DNA of 64,000 nucleotides, taken from NCBI RefSeq assembly GCF_019112545.1, contig NW_025064885.1, forward strand, positions 1,277,180-1,341,179. The letters are read 5' to 3'. This stretch comes from Guyanagaster necrorhizus (Eukaryota > Basidiomycota > Agaricomycetes > Agaricales > Physalacriaceae). This document shows positions 21,708 to 32,582 of the stretch, piece by piece; the first letter of the stretch is position 1; every line of letters starts with the position of its first letter. Made by a program: the position numbers and the translations under genes. The notes beneath the pieces are model-generated. The model saw only the letters and a list, made by a program, of their open reading frames with translations, was not told where the DNA came from and made no database searches.

Positions 21708-24700
21708 ATGTCGGGAAATAACGTCTCGCAAACGCTACATAATTTCATTCGCTCTATCGTTCCCGGCCAAGAACCCCATGACGGTCCCCAGCTACCACAG
21801 GCAGATGTCTTGGCTAACGACGCTGTTGTCTTTGACGCAGCACCACAGCCTCTTACCGCACAGAATGTGGAATCCATGGATATCGTCGTCCTGCCCCCGT
21901 CGTCACAAGATGACGATAACGATTCCATGCCACCTTTGAACGACATTTCAGAGTCAGACGAGTCTGATGAGGATTTCTCTCAATCTGATGCCAGTATGGA
22001 CGCCGATGAACTTGAGGTCCAGTTGCAGGCTATCAGCGACGAGCAGGTCTCGGAGCCAGGCCTGCAGCCGCCACAACCGCCCACTCCATCGTCTAGTACG
22101 CCCGCTGCCTCGCCTTCACGTAGCAGCACTAGGCGCGCGCGTGTTGATACCGATGAAGACCAGGATCGTGATCGCAGGCATCCTTCGCAGCGAGTCCACG
22201 TCAATAATCTTACTCCCGTCGCCGCCAATGGTCCTCAGACAGCTCAGCCTCTTCCTCGGATCCATTTACCTTTCCGAAGTGGTCCGGGCGTTCCTCCAGG
22301 CGCTGCCGCTAATCCCGACACTTTCCGTATCTGGCAGCATTTTATGCAGGGTATTCCTGGACTCCCTAACGCACCTAACGCTACTGGAGTACCACCTAAT
22401 AACGCACAAGAACTACCAGCCGGACAGCCACAGAATGGTCAGACTGGTCATCCAATGTTGGGTCTCTTTGGGATCACTATTGATCTGGGTGCTGACCCTC
22501 ACGTTCATACTCATCCGCCTCCCAATCCCACTCATGGTCAGCCCCAACACCCCCACCAACATGTGACGCCGCCTATGTTCAACCTCCCGACGGGATTCGT
22601 GAACGTTGGCGATGGTAATGCATTCGCCGAATTGTTGGCGCGCTTTGGAGGGATGATGGGCGGTCCTGAGTATGAGCAGGAGGATCCTGAGAGGGCTAAG
22701 CGTCTTGTAAATGGCTTAGAGGAGGTGCCTATCGGCCTAGTTCGACGACTTGAACGGGTTGGCGCCGTGGGAGGTGCAGACGATAATGCAGTAGGCGGCA
22801 GTGGCGGTGATAGCGGCTGTGCCATCTGCTGGGATCGTTTGTTGGATGGCGATGGGAACCAGTTTGGCAAAGAGGAGGAAAGTATCAAGGAAGATGCCCA
22901 TTCTTCCCCAGATGCAGCCCACTCGATTCCTGAATCTTCTACCACCGAAGAAGCCGTTATGCATGACGGCTTGTCGGAGTCAAAGACCTCCACCCACTCC
23001 ACCCCCCAGTCTCTCCATCCTAAAATCGTCGCCTTGCCGTGTGCTCATGTCTTCCATGCCTCGTGCCTCATCCCTTGGTTCTCACGGCCGCGACAGACTA
23101 CTTGTCCTACTTGTCGTTTCAATGTTGATCCGGAGAATCTGACCTATGTTACACGACGGCGGACTCCAAGGTCTGCGCCTGCACCAGTCGGTGCGCCGGC
23201 CACGCCAGCAACTACTAGTGATGAAGATACGACCCCTCTCGTTAATGCAAGTAGAGATACCCCGATAGCTAATGTTACTCCCGCAACTGAGTCTCTACCG
23301 TCTCCGCCCATGGATGCAGGTACTGGTCCAGCTACTGATATTGGTGGTCCTGGACTGGATGTTCCTCGAAATTCGATCTTCACACAGGCACTTTTCAATA
23401 CATTGATGAGGATGCATCCGATAGCTACTCCAACCGCTCCCTCCGGTTGGTCATTTATTTCTGTTCATTGAATTGATTGTAATTTATGAAATACTCTAGA
23501 GAACACGTCACGGCAGCCCGGTGCTCCAAATCCGAATGCTGATGCACTTCGGAATGGAGGACCCTTGCCTCAGGTATCAGCTGCAGATCTTGTGAACTTA
23601 TTCATGGCAGGCCATTCTCCGACACAAGGTACGGTTCTTTCCTTGCTCGTCTGGGTACTGTTCTGATGTTGGTAACATAAGGAGAAACAAATGCACCAGC
23701 TCAAGGGCTCGCGCCTCCTAGCGTTCCGCCCAGCCCGACACCACGTGTAGCCTCAGGTCAAGGTAAGTTTGTGTGTGTTATATGTTCTGTGATGGCTATT
23801 GATAAAGGGCAGTAGATACGACACCTTCCAACGATAATGATCTCCCCCTTCTTGAGCTTATCGATACACCCCTTCCTGAAACCGCCGCGCCAACGACCAA
23901 TGCACAACCAGCTCCAGCACCTGGCCAGCAGCAAGCTCCCTTGGACCATGGCCATGATCAGCATCCGGATGGAGACGATCAGGGCTTCGTCACAATTGGA
24001 TTCGATATGATCTTCGGGCCAGCTCCTAGGGAAGGTGGTGCAGACGATGTAGTTATGGACGACTTACCAGGTAACTTAGACCTTCATGGCGAATTCGATT
24101 TAGCGGGTGCCTTTGAAGATCATATGAATCAGTTTGACCAAGCTATGCACCGTATCCCTGTTCCTCCGCCACCTGATAATCATGGACCTCAACCTGCACA
24201 CAATCCCCCACAACAAAATAACGCTCCTTCCGTCCAATCTGAAACCCATATTCACATTCACCGTCCTGGTCATGGATTGGATGGTGGAATGCACTTTGCC
24301 GCGGGGTCTGGCCGCACCATGGCACAGGCTCTTGCCCAATTAAACCGACATGTACAAGCACAAGCTGCACAAGCTGGTGCTCAGCCAGATCAAACTAATC
24401 TGCAGCAGCCTCAGCTTCCGCCCCTCTTCCCTTTCATACCACCGCGATTCCGCGAGAGAGCTGGGAATGTTGCAGCTGGTGCATCACCTCCATCTGGACC
24501 TGGAGCTGGTGCGGCACCACTACCACCACCACAGGCAACCCCTACTGGAGCACATGGGAACGCCAATGTCCGTGGTACTGGGCTTCCTCATTTTGCACAG
24601 TTCCTTCAAGGGGCGGGGTTACCTATGGGTACAGCAGGCACAGTTCCTCCATTCATTATCGGCGGTGGTGCGAACCCGCGCCGTCAACCCCGTCAGCCTT

Positions 24701-25077
24701 CCGAAAGGAAGAAGTGGACACTGCCGCCTGCTCCAGGACCTACACTGAGGCAGCATTTAGAAAGAAAAGAGCGTGAAGCGGGATTGCGGTGCTATGATAT
24801 GAGTTGTGGGGTCGGTCCATCGGATGAAGATCCTTACGTGATTATGTCGGAAAAGCAGTTGCACATCCAGCGCCGCAAGACCAAGATGGAGCAGGGCAGT
24901 GTGGTCTGCGAACATACCTTTCATCCGTCATGTTTGGTAAGTGCCCAGCGAGTTGCCTTGAAGGGTGCCGATGAGAATGTTGAAGGAGAGGATGTCGAGG
25001 TATCTTGTCCTGTGTGTAGAGCGGACGGTGTGATTTTGAAGGAAGACTGGCAAGAAGGTGTCCGTGCTTTGGCTTGA
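21708..25077 (+). CDS. Large protein with two RING-type zinc sites, putative E3 ligase
   Basis: First ATG is at 21708 (MSGNNVSQTLHNFIRS). About 1060 residues with three short introns near 23449-23498, 23629-23681 and 23762-23812. Most of the chain is disordered: acidic Ser-rich (ISESDESDEDFSQSD), then Pro/Gln/His-rich. A C3H2C3 RING is clear around residues 370-475: CAICWDRLL, a 60-residue insertion, then LPCAHVFHASCLIPWF and CPTCRF. The C-terminal 90 residues hold a second, unusual zinc site: CYDMSC, VVCEHTFHPSCLV, and CPVCRADG. The shape fits ubiquitin-protein ligases of the RNF115/Praja type, but substrate is unknown. The long insert inside the first RING is atypical. Confidence 0.8.
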
Positions 25078-25488
25078 TTCGTGTTTTCTCTTGTATCACC
25101 ATGATGACCCCGTCTCTCCTTCTGCATTCATGTTGGCATTCCCTCAAGTTTCGTAATGTTATGATAGTACCATAGATTTCATTGTACTGACACTGATGTG
25201 GTCTCTGTAATAAATTTCTTTCTCGCCAACAGATTATCGGAAGCTTCTACTCGAATAAATAATACAAAATCTGAAGGTGGAACTATGCCCAGTTTCTGCC
25301 TAAGTTCACCAGCAGACATAAAAGACAACATGGAAGATATGTCATTGCATTACCGTCGGTAACGGTGCACGACCGACAGTAATTATTCTCGCGTCCACAA
25401 ATAGAATACATAAAAAATATTGACAAAGGTACAAAGGTATAGTACAGTTAGATTAATTCTGTTAACATCGGTCAAAAAGAAATGTCGG
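25078..25488. other. Convergent intergenic, 411 bp
   Basis: No gene seen. Shared 3' region of the RING gene and VPS26. Possible poly(A) signals AATAAA at 25209-25214 and 25254-25259 on the plus strand. Confidence 0.5.
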
Positions 25489-26707
25489 TTATGGGAAGAG
25501 ACGTACATCCGGTATTCTGAAAATAGTGATTTCCTGCAAGCCAAAAACGTTAAAGTTACGTCGGTGATAGCGTAGTAGGCATACCTGTTGTTTGAAGTAT
25601 CGACGATTTTCTTCGTCGATGAGAACGAGATTGAGGTAGTAGCGTGTACTGAACTTCTTGTTCACGTCACGGAAGGTTGGTGTCAGTTCAAAGCCGCCTA
25701 GGAATAGCCGAATAGGAATAGTTTCCCCTGAAAATAGAGCTGAAGTGGAGTTTTCTTGAAGGTGAAGACACTCAATACCTCGGACAGGCGCTCCGTCCAT
25801 TATTTCATACTTTGTGATGGTTTCGCTCTCGTTATACTGATTTGGCGGCGAGCCCGTCGTTTCCCGTCGAATAATAGAAAGCTCCATATGTTTGATCTTA
25901 ATCCGTACTAGAAGGAAGTAGATTTTCCCGACGATGACGTCCTTGAGGTGGTATCTACAGCACCATTGAAATGAGTTGAAGGCAAAAAAAAAAAAAGGCA
26001 CGACACACTTTGATTTATTATACTCAAACTCAATGTGCAGACAATCCTCAATCCCGACTTCCATCCTTATCGAGTTATTGCTGTCGGGAGGCATGCGGAA
26101 CGAATGCACCCATAAGTCTCGCTCCTTGGTCACGTCCGCCATTCGTCGCGAAATCGACACGCGGATGAAGTAGCTGCGAGACGGGAGGTTAGCAAGTTGG
26201 GTATCTGGTGCGCGGATGAAGGAAGACAGACCGCAGCTTCACATTAATACCCTGATAGCTCTCAAACTGCTTCTCTACGTTCTTGAAATTGAAGTCAAAC
26301 GTCTGCGCTTGTCTCATTTCGCCAGGCGCAGCAAGTTCTTGTGAGAGGGACAGAAATTCTTGGTGATGTCCACGGTCATAGAATAACTCTGTATAGGTGT
26401 GAAGAGCCGCTCTCCTGCCACCGTATGAACATAAACATACCGATACTGCCAACGAATTCAACCTTGACGCCGTCATGAGATATCTTCTTGCCGTCACGAA
26501 CCCGGATGGCTACCTAGCGCAGACTGAGTATATGCGGGGGTAACTGGTGTAACGACGAACCTGGCCGCCAACAGAGTCGCCGTCATAGTAAATAGGACAT
26601 GATATGACTTTGTCCTTCTCTCCCTTAATCTCTACGTGTTTTCTCGTATCTTCGCCGTCCAGCCTGATATCCACGTCGATAGGGGACGCAAAAAAGTACG
26701 CGGCCAT
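25489..26707 (-). CDS. VPS26: Retromer subunit Vps26
   Basis: Arrestin-fold subunit of the retromer cargo-selective trimer, which recycles receptors from endosomes to the Golgi. Seven exons, start MAAYFFASPIDVDIRLDGED at 26707. In order: KGEKDKVISCPIYYDGDSVGGQ, VAIRVRDGKKISHDGVKVEFVGSIELFYDRG (spliced), [87 protein letters not shown], then VRGETIPIRLFLGGFELTPT, KFSTRYYLNLVLIDEENRRYFKQQEITIFR. Near full length, with a short tail (DVRLFP). Divergent from GPN3, with 150 bp between start codons. Confidence 0.95.
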
Positions 26708-26857
26708 AACTATATTTTGTGACAGGTGATACGGAAGAGCTAAAGGAAGTTTGGTTTGATGAACGAGGAGTTGAAGGTGGTAGAATCAAGCCAAGGCGTT
26801 CATTGCCAAATTAGGTCACCAAAATTCTGACTGTTACATCCATCTCACTTTTACCGA

Positions 26858-28048
26858 ATGCGTTACGCAGTGCTAGTTACGGGACCTGCGGGTGCGGGAA
26901 AGTCGACATTCTCCGGATCCTTCATGACGCACCTGAGCTTGTCGCGACGGACCGCGCATCTGGTGAATCTAGATCCAGCAGCGGCGGCGGCAAGCTTTGA
27001 GTACGAGCCTGCCATCGACATCAAGGATCTTATCAGCCTCGAGGATGTGATGAGCGAGCTGGATTATGGCCCTAACGGTGGGCTTGTATACTGTTTTGAG
27101 TGAGTGAGTGACCTGGCCCTGCTATTTTCTACTAGGGCGCTCATTCTAGGATAGATATCTCTTGCAGAACATGGACTGGCTGGAGGAGGAGCTCGGAGGG
27201 TTCGATGACGATTACCTTATTATTGACTGTCCTGGTAGGTTCCAATCACTGCATACTGGGCCCAATACTGACAGTACCTAAGGACAAATTGAGCTATACA
27301 CCCACCACCCGTTCCTTCCTACACTGGTGAAGAATCTCGGAAGGATGGGAATCAGAACATGTGCGGTCTACTTGATAGAATCCCAGTTCATGGAAGACAA
27401 GTACAAGTTTTTCAGGTCAGTTGCGTCAGATTGGTCCCGCAGGCTGAGTCTCATGGTGGCCCATTTGTAGTGGAGTGCTCTCAGCGATGTCGGCTATGGT
27501 CAACCTTGAGATCCCGTGGATAAACGTTATGTCCAAGATGGATTTGGTTACATCTAATCCGGAAGATCCATCCGGAGGAGCGCGAAATGGTATACGAGGT
27601 CGGAGAAATATTGGACGGTAGACTTTTCAAATGCTGTTCCGTAATTCCTTCCGCTGAGTTCCTTGATAGATATCTTGACCCAGATCCCATGTTGCTGGCA
27701 TTCCCGCAAGGACATGAACGTAGTGCGCCTAACCCGCGGTTTCACGCGTTGAATCAAGCCATAGTTCAGCTGGTAAATACGTTTCAAGGTTGTTGCCACG
27801 CATACTAATGGATTTGCGTGCAGATAGAGGACCATCCTTTAGTATCATTCCTGCCTCTGGATCTGACCTCTTCCGATTCTTTGGAGACTGTAGTCAGTCA
27901 CATTGACTACACGATGCAGTACGGAGAAGACGAAGAACCAAAAGAGGTACTCTTTTTTGTGTTATGTTTACAGCCCTGAGGCTTATATATATTTTATATT
28001 TTATAGCCTCACGACTTGGATGACGGCGATTTCCAGGACTTGGAGTGA
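26858..28048 (+). CDS. GPN3: GPN-loop GTPase 3
   Basis: Small GTPase needed for assembly and nuclear import of RNA polymerase II. Seven exons. G1 is [16 protein letters not shown] at the N-terminus (MRYAVL start). The family's Gly-Pro-Asn insert is seen in [19 protein letters not shown]3 is [63 protein letters not shown] holds the base-recognition motif [15 protein letters not shown] is made by splicing at a GATAG acceptor near 27671. It ends with an acidic tail, [12 protein letters not shown]. Usual length for the family. Confidence 0.94.
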
Positions 28049-28189
28049 ATTACGGAGAGCATATCATATATGTACTACACTCGAATTTCTTGAAATAACT
28101 TGATTTGATTTGATGACGAAATTGATGGAGATCTCCACAGCTACGGTAAAAGCATAAAATGGCCGCTCTAACTCTTGTTCTGCACCACC

Positions 28190-28717
28190 ATGAGCTACTA
28201 CTACCCGACTCAAGCTTCCCAGCCCGTCGTCTACTCAACTTCTCATCACAGCCATGCTCCGTCAGCTGCTTACTACCCTACCACGTACGGCGGCACCTAC
28301 GGAGGCGGCAACGTTGTCTACGTCCCCTCCCACAACAGCAGCAGCAGGCGTTACCATCACGGCACTACCATAATACCTTCGACCCCCGCTCAAGTGATAA
28401 CAGTCCCAGTAAGTCCTATCAGCTATCGCACTCACTGACCTTGTCAATGACCACGGTACCAGTCAAGCAGTCGCCATGGCCATCGTCACCACCGTCGCCA
28501 TCACGGCAGCAGCCATCACCACCACTCCTCATACCACCACCCCACCATTGGCGAGCGCATTGCCCGTTTCTTCGGTTTCGGTCGGTCGCGATATTACAAG
28601 CCAAAGTCGTGGAATAGTTCCTGGGGATTCCTGGGCCGTTCGCGCCGACGTCGGTACGTTGATGCACGCACTGGGGCTGAGGTCGATAAGAAGGGCCGGC
28701 CCGTGTATAGGGTTTAA
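28190..28717 (+). CDS. Small Tyr/Gly- then His/Arg-rich protein, unknown
   Basis: Not recognised as a named family. Two exons joined by GTAAGT...CCAG at about 28410-28463. The first exon is Tyr/Gly/Ser/Pro-rich (MSYYYPTQASQPVVYS; YYPTTYGGTYGGGNVVYVPS). The second has a His/Arg/Ser-rich run (HGHRHHRRHHGSSHHHH) and then a compact basic block with sequence character: IGERIARFFGFGRSRYYKPKS and RRRRYVDARTGAEVDKKGRPVYRV at the very end. That C-terminal block looks conserved in type and could be a short binding module. About 157 residues, no membrane segment. The splice is supported because the continuation of exon 1 stops at once. Confidence 0.75.
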
Positions 28718-28960
28718 TCAAGCCAACGCGAAGAAAATTTCGACGACAGACGACAAACTACTCCGAGTTAATGATTAGCTTTTAACTATGAACACCGGTC
28801 CCTTTCAATTATTTATGTACTATAGGACGTTTCCTTGTCTCTGCTGTAGGATACTTTGATGTGATGGATTAACCCGAGTTTTACGCACAACTTCCAGGGG
28901 TTCATCGAAAGTCGCACAGCAAAAGTTTGACATTGTTCACCGCATTACATTTTAGCCTGT
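28718..28960. other. Convergent intergenic, 243 bp
   Basis: No gene seen; 3' flanks of the two neighbouring genes. Confidence 0.5.
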
Positions 28961-29988
28961 TTACGGAACTTGGTTGCCCGCTTGAACACCTGGTCTCGTT
29001 GCAATTCTCTCCAGCCAGGCCTGAAAGTCCAATAAGCATGACACTATGAAGAGAACCAGAGATGAGCTTACCTTCAGTCCAGGCCATTCATCCAAGGACT
29101 CGATACCGCTCAGCGCATGAATGTTGACCCTGTTTCTGGTTAATCGGGTAAAATAGAAGGGGACAGATGTTTTCACCAGGGATAAACGTTGAGATCGGCC
29201 AACGAGTATTGGCCCTTGCCAGATCCAGCCAAATAGTCGCGGTCCTCGAGTCGGATTTCAAGTACGCCGTACAGTCGCCTGACTTCATCGTGGTAACCTG
29301 TCAAAGCGATGAGAAGTAGCATAAAAACCAGAGTTCTGTAAATAATCACGTTTCTTTGCGTAGGGAATGTTTTCGGGTGCGGCTCTGTTAAAGTGGTTCA
29401 CTGCGAATATATCATTAGAGACACATGGCGCGCCAGTGAGTGGATCGCCTACATTGTCCCTGCATAGGGCCAACACCGCCGTGCTATCAGCGTGTATATA
29501 TCAGTGTGACAGCGACAGCGACTTATCTAGGGGATACGCACAGCAAAGAAGATCCATTGCAGCATCTCGCTATATTCTTTGGGGTTCTGTACAGGGTCAA
29601 ACCCAAATTTGTTTTCCTGATCGTATTGTTGCTGGAGATACAGCAGAATGGCGGCACTCTCAAACACGGAGAAAGAGTCGCGGTTGGGATCTACAAGGGT
29701 AGGGATTCGACCATTAGGGTTTAGAGCGATAAACCACGGCTCCTAAAAATACGCTAAGTCGGTGTTGAGAAATCTTGGCATGAGAATGTGTACCTTTTGG
29801 ACGTTTTTTCCAAGATCAACCTTGTGGGCTCTGCAAGCAACGGTAAGACATATCTGGCGGAGCTTGGACGTGCTTGGGGTAACTTACTCGTACTGGAGAC
29901 CGTACGTGGCCTTGAGTTCTTCGAGGAGGATGGAGACCTTGCGACCATTGGGAGTCGGGGCGGTATAGAAAGTGAGAGGCTTTGACAT
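28961..29988 (-). CDS. Glutathione S-transferase, Ure2p-like
   Basis: Cytosolic GST that conjugates or reduces substrates with glutathione. Several short introns. The thioredoxin-like N-terminal domain starts [25 protein letters not shown] at 29988, then [29 protein letters not shown] and the glutathione-binding [14 protein letters not shown]. The helical C-terminal domain follows: [14 protein letters not shown], the region coded near 29380-29470, [56 protein letters not shown] and [11 protein letters not shown]. The sequence matches the fungal Ure2p-like group best. The first helix has a Thr/Asn setting (TAPTPNG) where the catalytic residue lies. Confidence 0.88.
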
Positions 29989-30157
29989 ATTATTGTGGGA
30001 TTGGTATAGGTGTCTACAGAGTCGATGGGGGGAGGTTAAAATAGGTGAAAATCTCAACGGGAATGACAAATCGATTCGTAACATTGTCAATGGTGTGAAT
30101 CTTTGGCAGCAGCGCTGATACACCATGCTGATTCATCCGTAGTCAAGAATGGTCATA

Positions 30158-30475
30158 TTACTTGGACGCCTCTGCCTGTCGTGCTTCTTCCGGTTCGAAT
30201 GTGAACTGCGAGCCAGCAATGTTCCCTCGAAATCTCTTCCGCATATCCAGCTGCATTGTATTCAGTAACATCAATGGAATAATATCATACACTATACCCA
30301 CCATTCCTCGTTTACATTCAAACGTCGCCTTGCGCAGCGACTGGCACGCCTCTGGCAGCTCATCCGGATGCTCCTTCAGGCATTCAGAGGGGAGTTTCCC
30401 TTCTTTGACGACACAGTCAGAGTGCATCAAGCAATCTTTGAGAGCGGCCAGGAGGCCTTGGCACGACGAGGACAT
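30158..30475 (-). CDS. COA5: Cytochrome c oxidase assembly factor Coa5/Pet191
   Basis: Twin-CX9C-type protein of the mitochondrial intermembrane space, needed to assemble complex IV. Start MSSSCQGLLAALKDCLMHSDC; the paired cysteines continue in SECLKEHPDELPEACQSL and FECKRGM. One 51-base intron (GTGGGT...TGCAG) lies between KRGM and LDMRKRFRGN. It is a multiple of three, so read-through would also keep the frame and insert a hydrophobic stretch, but the family has KRGM-LDMRKRFRGN joined. The tail ends ARQAEASK. Its start codon is only 39 bases from the divergent IBA57 start. Confidence 0.94.
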   Translation of the reverse strand: MSSSCQGLLAALKDCLMHSDCVVKEGKLPSECLKEHPDELPEACQSLRKATFECKRGMVGIVYDIIPLMLLNTMQLDMRKRFRGNIAGSQFTFEPEEARQAEASK

Positions 30476-30503
30476 TGGAGTACAACGACAAGATTACGAC
30501 AAG

Positions 30504-30509
30504 CACGTG
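30504..30509. promoter_or_regulatory. CACGTG E-box between COA5 and IBA57
   Basis: The palindromic CACGTG lies in the 39-bp gap between two divergent start codons, 28 bases from the COA5 ATG and 5 from the predicted IBA57 ATG. Role as a shared regulatory site is inferred. Confidence 0.45.
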
Positions 30510-30514
30510 GAATA

Positions 30515-31781
30515 ATGTTTCCTAGCTTGACCCCCACCATCGCCCCAGTCCCGTTTCGGTCGTTTCTCTCGGTATTTGGCTCTCAGGCGTCAGAATTTCT
30601 TCATGGTATACTCGCGACGTCAGTACAGGAACCTCGGAGGCCAGCGTTTTCAACGGTACTGAATGCTCAAGTGCGTCCCACCCATGTATTTTCTATAGAC
30701 GTTCTAATAATCGGTTTGCAGGGCAGGGTTCTCTACGATGTATTCCTACACACGCAAAAAGACGAGAAGGGAAAGCCTGGATACATAATTGAATACGATT
30801 CGCGTGCCTCAGAAGCCCCACCACTTTACGACCTGCTCAAGCGGTACGTCTTACGGTCCAAAGTGAAGATTAGGGATGTCTCTCAGGAATACGACGCCTG
30901 GGCTGCTTGGGGTTCTCCTGAACATTCACACTGGGAGACACAGCGAAAGTGGCACTGGGAACACAGTGGGGCTATGGAGCCCATTTGGCCGGCCGAGAGC
31001 GAATGGCCTTGGGGTCTTGAGGACGGCATCATACGCGACAGAAGAGCCCCCGGGATGGGGTCGAGAATTCTTGTACGCAAGGGCGACCGTCGTGAGTCAC
31101 ACAAGTATAGTTGTATATACTGAGCTCATTCTATTCAAGCAAAGGAATCCCTCTCGCATGATATTCAGACATCCGACGCATATACCCTTCTTCGTATACT
31201 CAAGGGGGTCCCTGAAGGTCTTGTTGACATCCCACCCTTGCATGCGTTCCCGATGGACTCAAATTTGGACATCATGGGAGGCCGTGAGTTTCAATGGCTT
31301 ATTCGCGTAACTTTTCTCATGTTACCCGTCAGTTGACTTTCGAAAGGGCTGCTATGTCGGGCAGGAACTCACAGTGCGAACATATCACACCGGTGTCATA
31401 CGAAAGAGAGTCCTTCCTGTTGTCATACGCGAACACCAAATGTATGTATTCAAGTTGCTTGTACGTATTATGTTTGTATTCTCAGCCTGTCATAGGTCAT
31501 CCCCCGTTGCCCAGTCACTGCCTTCGGGCCTTGACATACGTCCTATTACTCGTAAAGAGTCCCAAAATAAGTCTCCGCATCCACGGGGAAGCAGTAAACT
31601 TTTGACTTCACTGCATGGACATGGCCTAGTGTTGTTCCGATTAGAACACCTGAAGAATGGAAATTTGACGGAAGAAGAACCACAGCAGTTCGCCTTGCAG
31701 ACTGATGGCTCTGCAACGTGGATAGTTGAACCTCAGTGGCCACAGTGGTGGGACTGGTGTAGACGCTCAGGTGTTCTGTAA
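30515..31781 (+). CDS. IBA57: Mitochondrial Fe-S assembly factor Iba57
   Basis: Folate-binding GcvT-fold protein of the mitochondrial matrix that helps make [4Fe-4S] clusters with Isa1/Isa2. Several introns. The N-terminus [22 protein letters not shown] is compatible with import. Landmarks: [27 protein letters not shown] (after an intron), [44 protein letters not shown], and the diagnostic [26 protein letters not shown], which spans the join with VDFR. C-terminal exon reads [22 protein letters not shown]. It stops 30 bp before the convergent PPT2 stop codon. Confidence 0.92.
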
Positions 31782-31811
31782 GATTATCGGAATAAAATAG
31801 AGTTAACGTAC

Positions 31812-32252
31812 CTATTCTGTCCGCTGACAGACCAGCACGGAAGCAAACACATATTCCCCATCGTGGCTGATAGAACTGTGTATCTCACCCACCGAGGTAT
31901 CAGGGTACGGAGAACGATACGACAGCGAAGGTTTACTGCCATTGAATTCCTGACCTAAGCTCCAGAACGAGAGATCCTTCCACGTAGGCTTTACAGTAGG
32001 GTACATTGCTTTATATGCAGCCTCCTTGACCGCCCACCTGCACGCGAAATGAAATGCCTATCGACGTGTCGAGACAGTGCAAGCGTACCGGACGGCCAAG
32101 AACCTGGCGCGGTCGCGTTCATGGATGGCCCTCCATGACTGCAATTCTTCGTTGCTGAGTATCTTTTGAGCAAATCTTTCTTGTCCGCGACGAGCGATGA
32201 GTGCAGCGATGCGAGGGAGGTGGACGACATCGACGCCGATGCCAAGAATCAT
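31812..32252 (-). CDS. PPT2: 4'-phosphopantetheinyl transferase (AcpS type)
   Basis: Transfers phosphopantetheine from CoA to the mitochondrial acyl carrier protein. Two exons, about 130 residues, typical of AcpS-type enzymes. The start MILGIGVDVVHLPRIAALI (32252) carries the first metal/CoA motif (GIGVDVV). ILSNEELQSW matches the L-x-x-x-E-x region. Splicing at a TGCAG acceptor gives FLAVRWAVKEAAYKAM, the conserved second motif with the catalytic Lys-Glu. WKDLSFWSLGQEFNGSKP and IHSSISHDGEYVFASVLV complete the fold. Third in a row of mitochondrial genes (COA5, IBA57, PPT2). Confidence 0.92.
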
Positions 32253-32582
32253 GGCTGTGCACTGTGGAAATCTCCATGTCAGTTGCTTACTCTCTCTGCC
32301 ATCCCCTGCGTGTTTTCTTGTCCTATCAAACACATTGGCTTGGACTATTAAGGATGGGCAGACGACGAGTTCTCTTATACATCATTGAGTTCTGAAATAC
32401 AGTCGGGACATACAGCTATAGCGTTCAAAGGATATTCTGGCGTATCATCATCGTGTTTGATAGGTTACTAGTATTATCATCCTATAACTTGAGCTGCAGT
32501 GCTTTGTTCGCGGTGAACACAAGGCAAACAACACGTCTGCAATCCCAGAAAGGAAATAGCATTTCCTCTTCCATCCACGACG
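32253..32582. other. Divergent intergenic, 330 bp
   Basis: No gene seen. Promoter region between PPT2 and the p24 gene. Confidence 0.5.
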
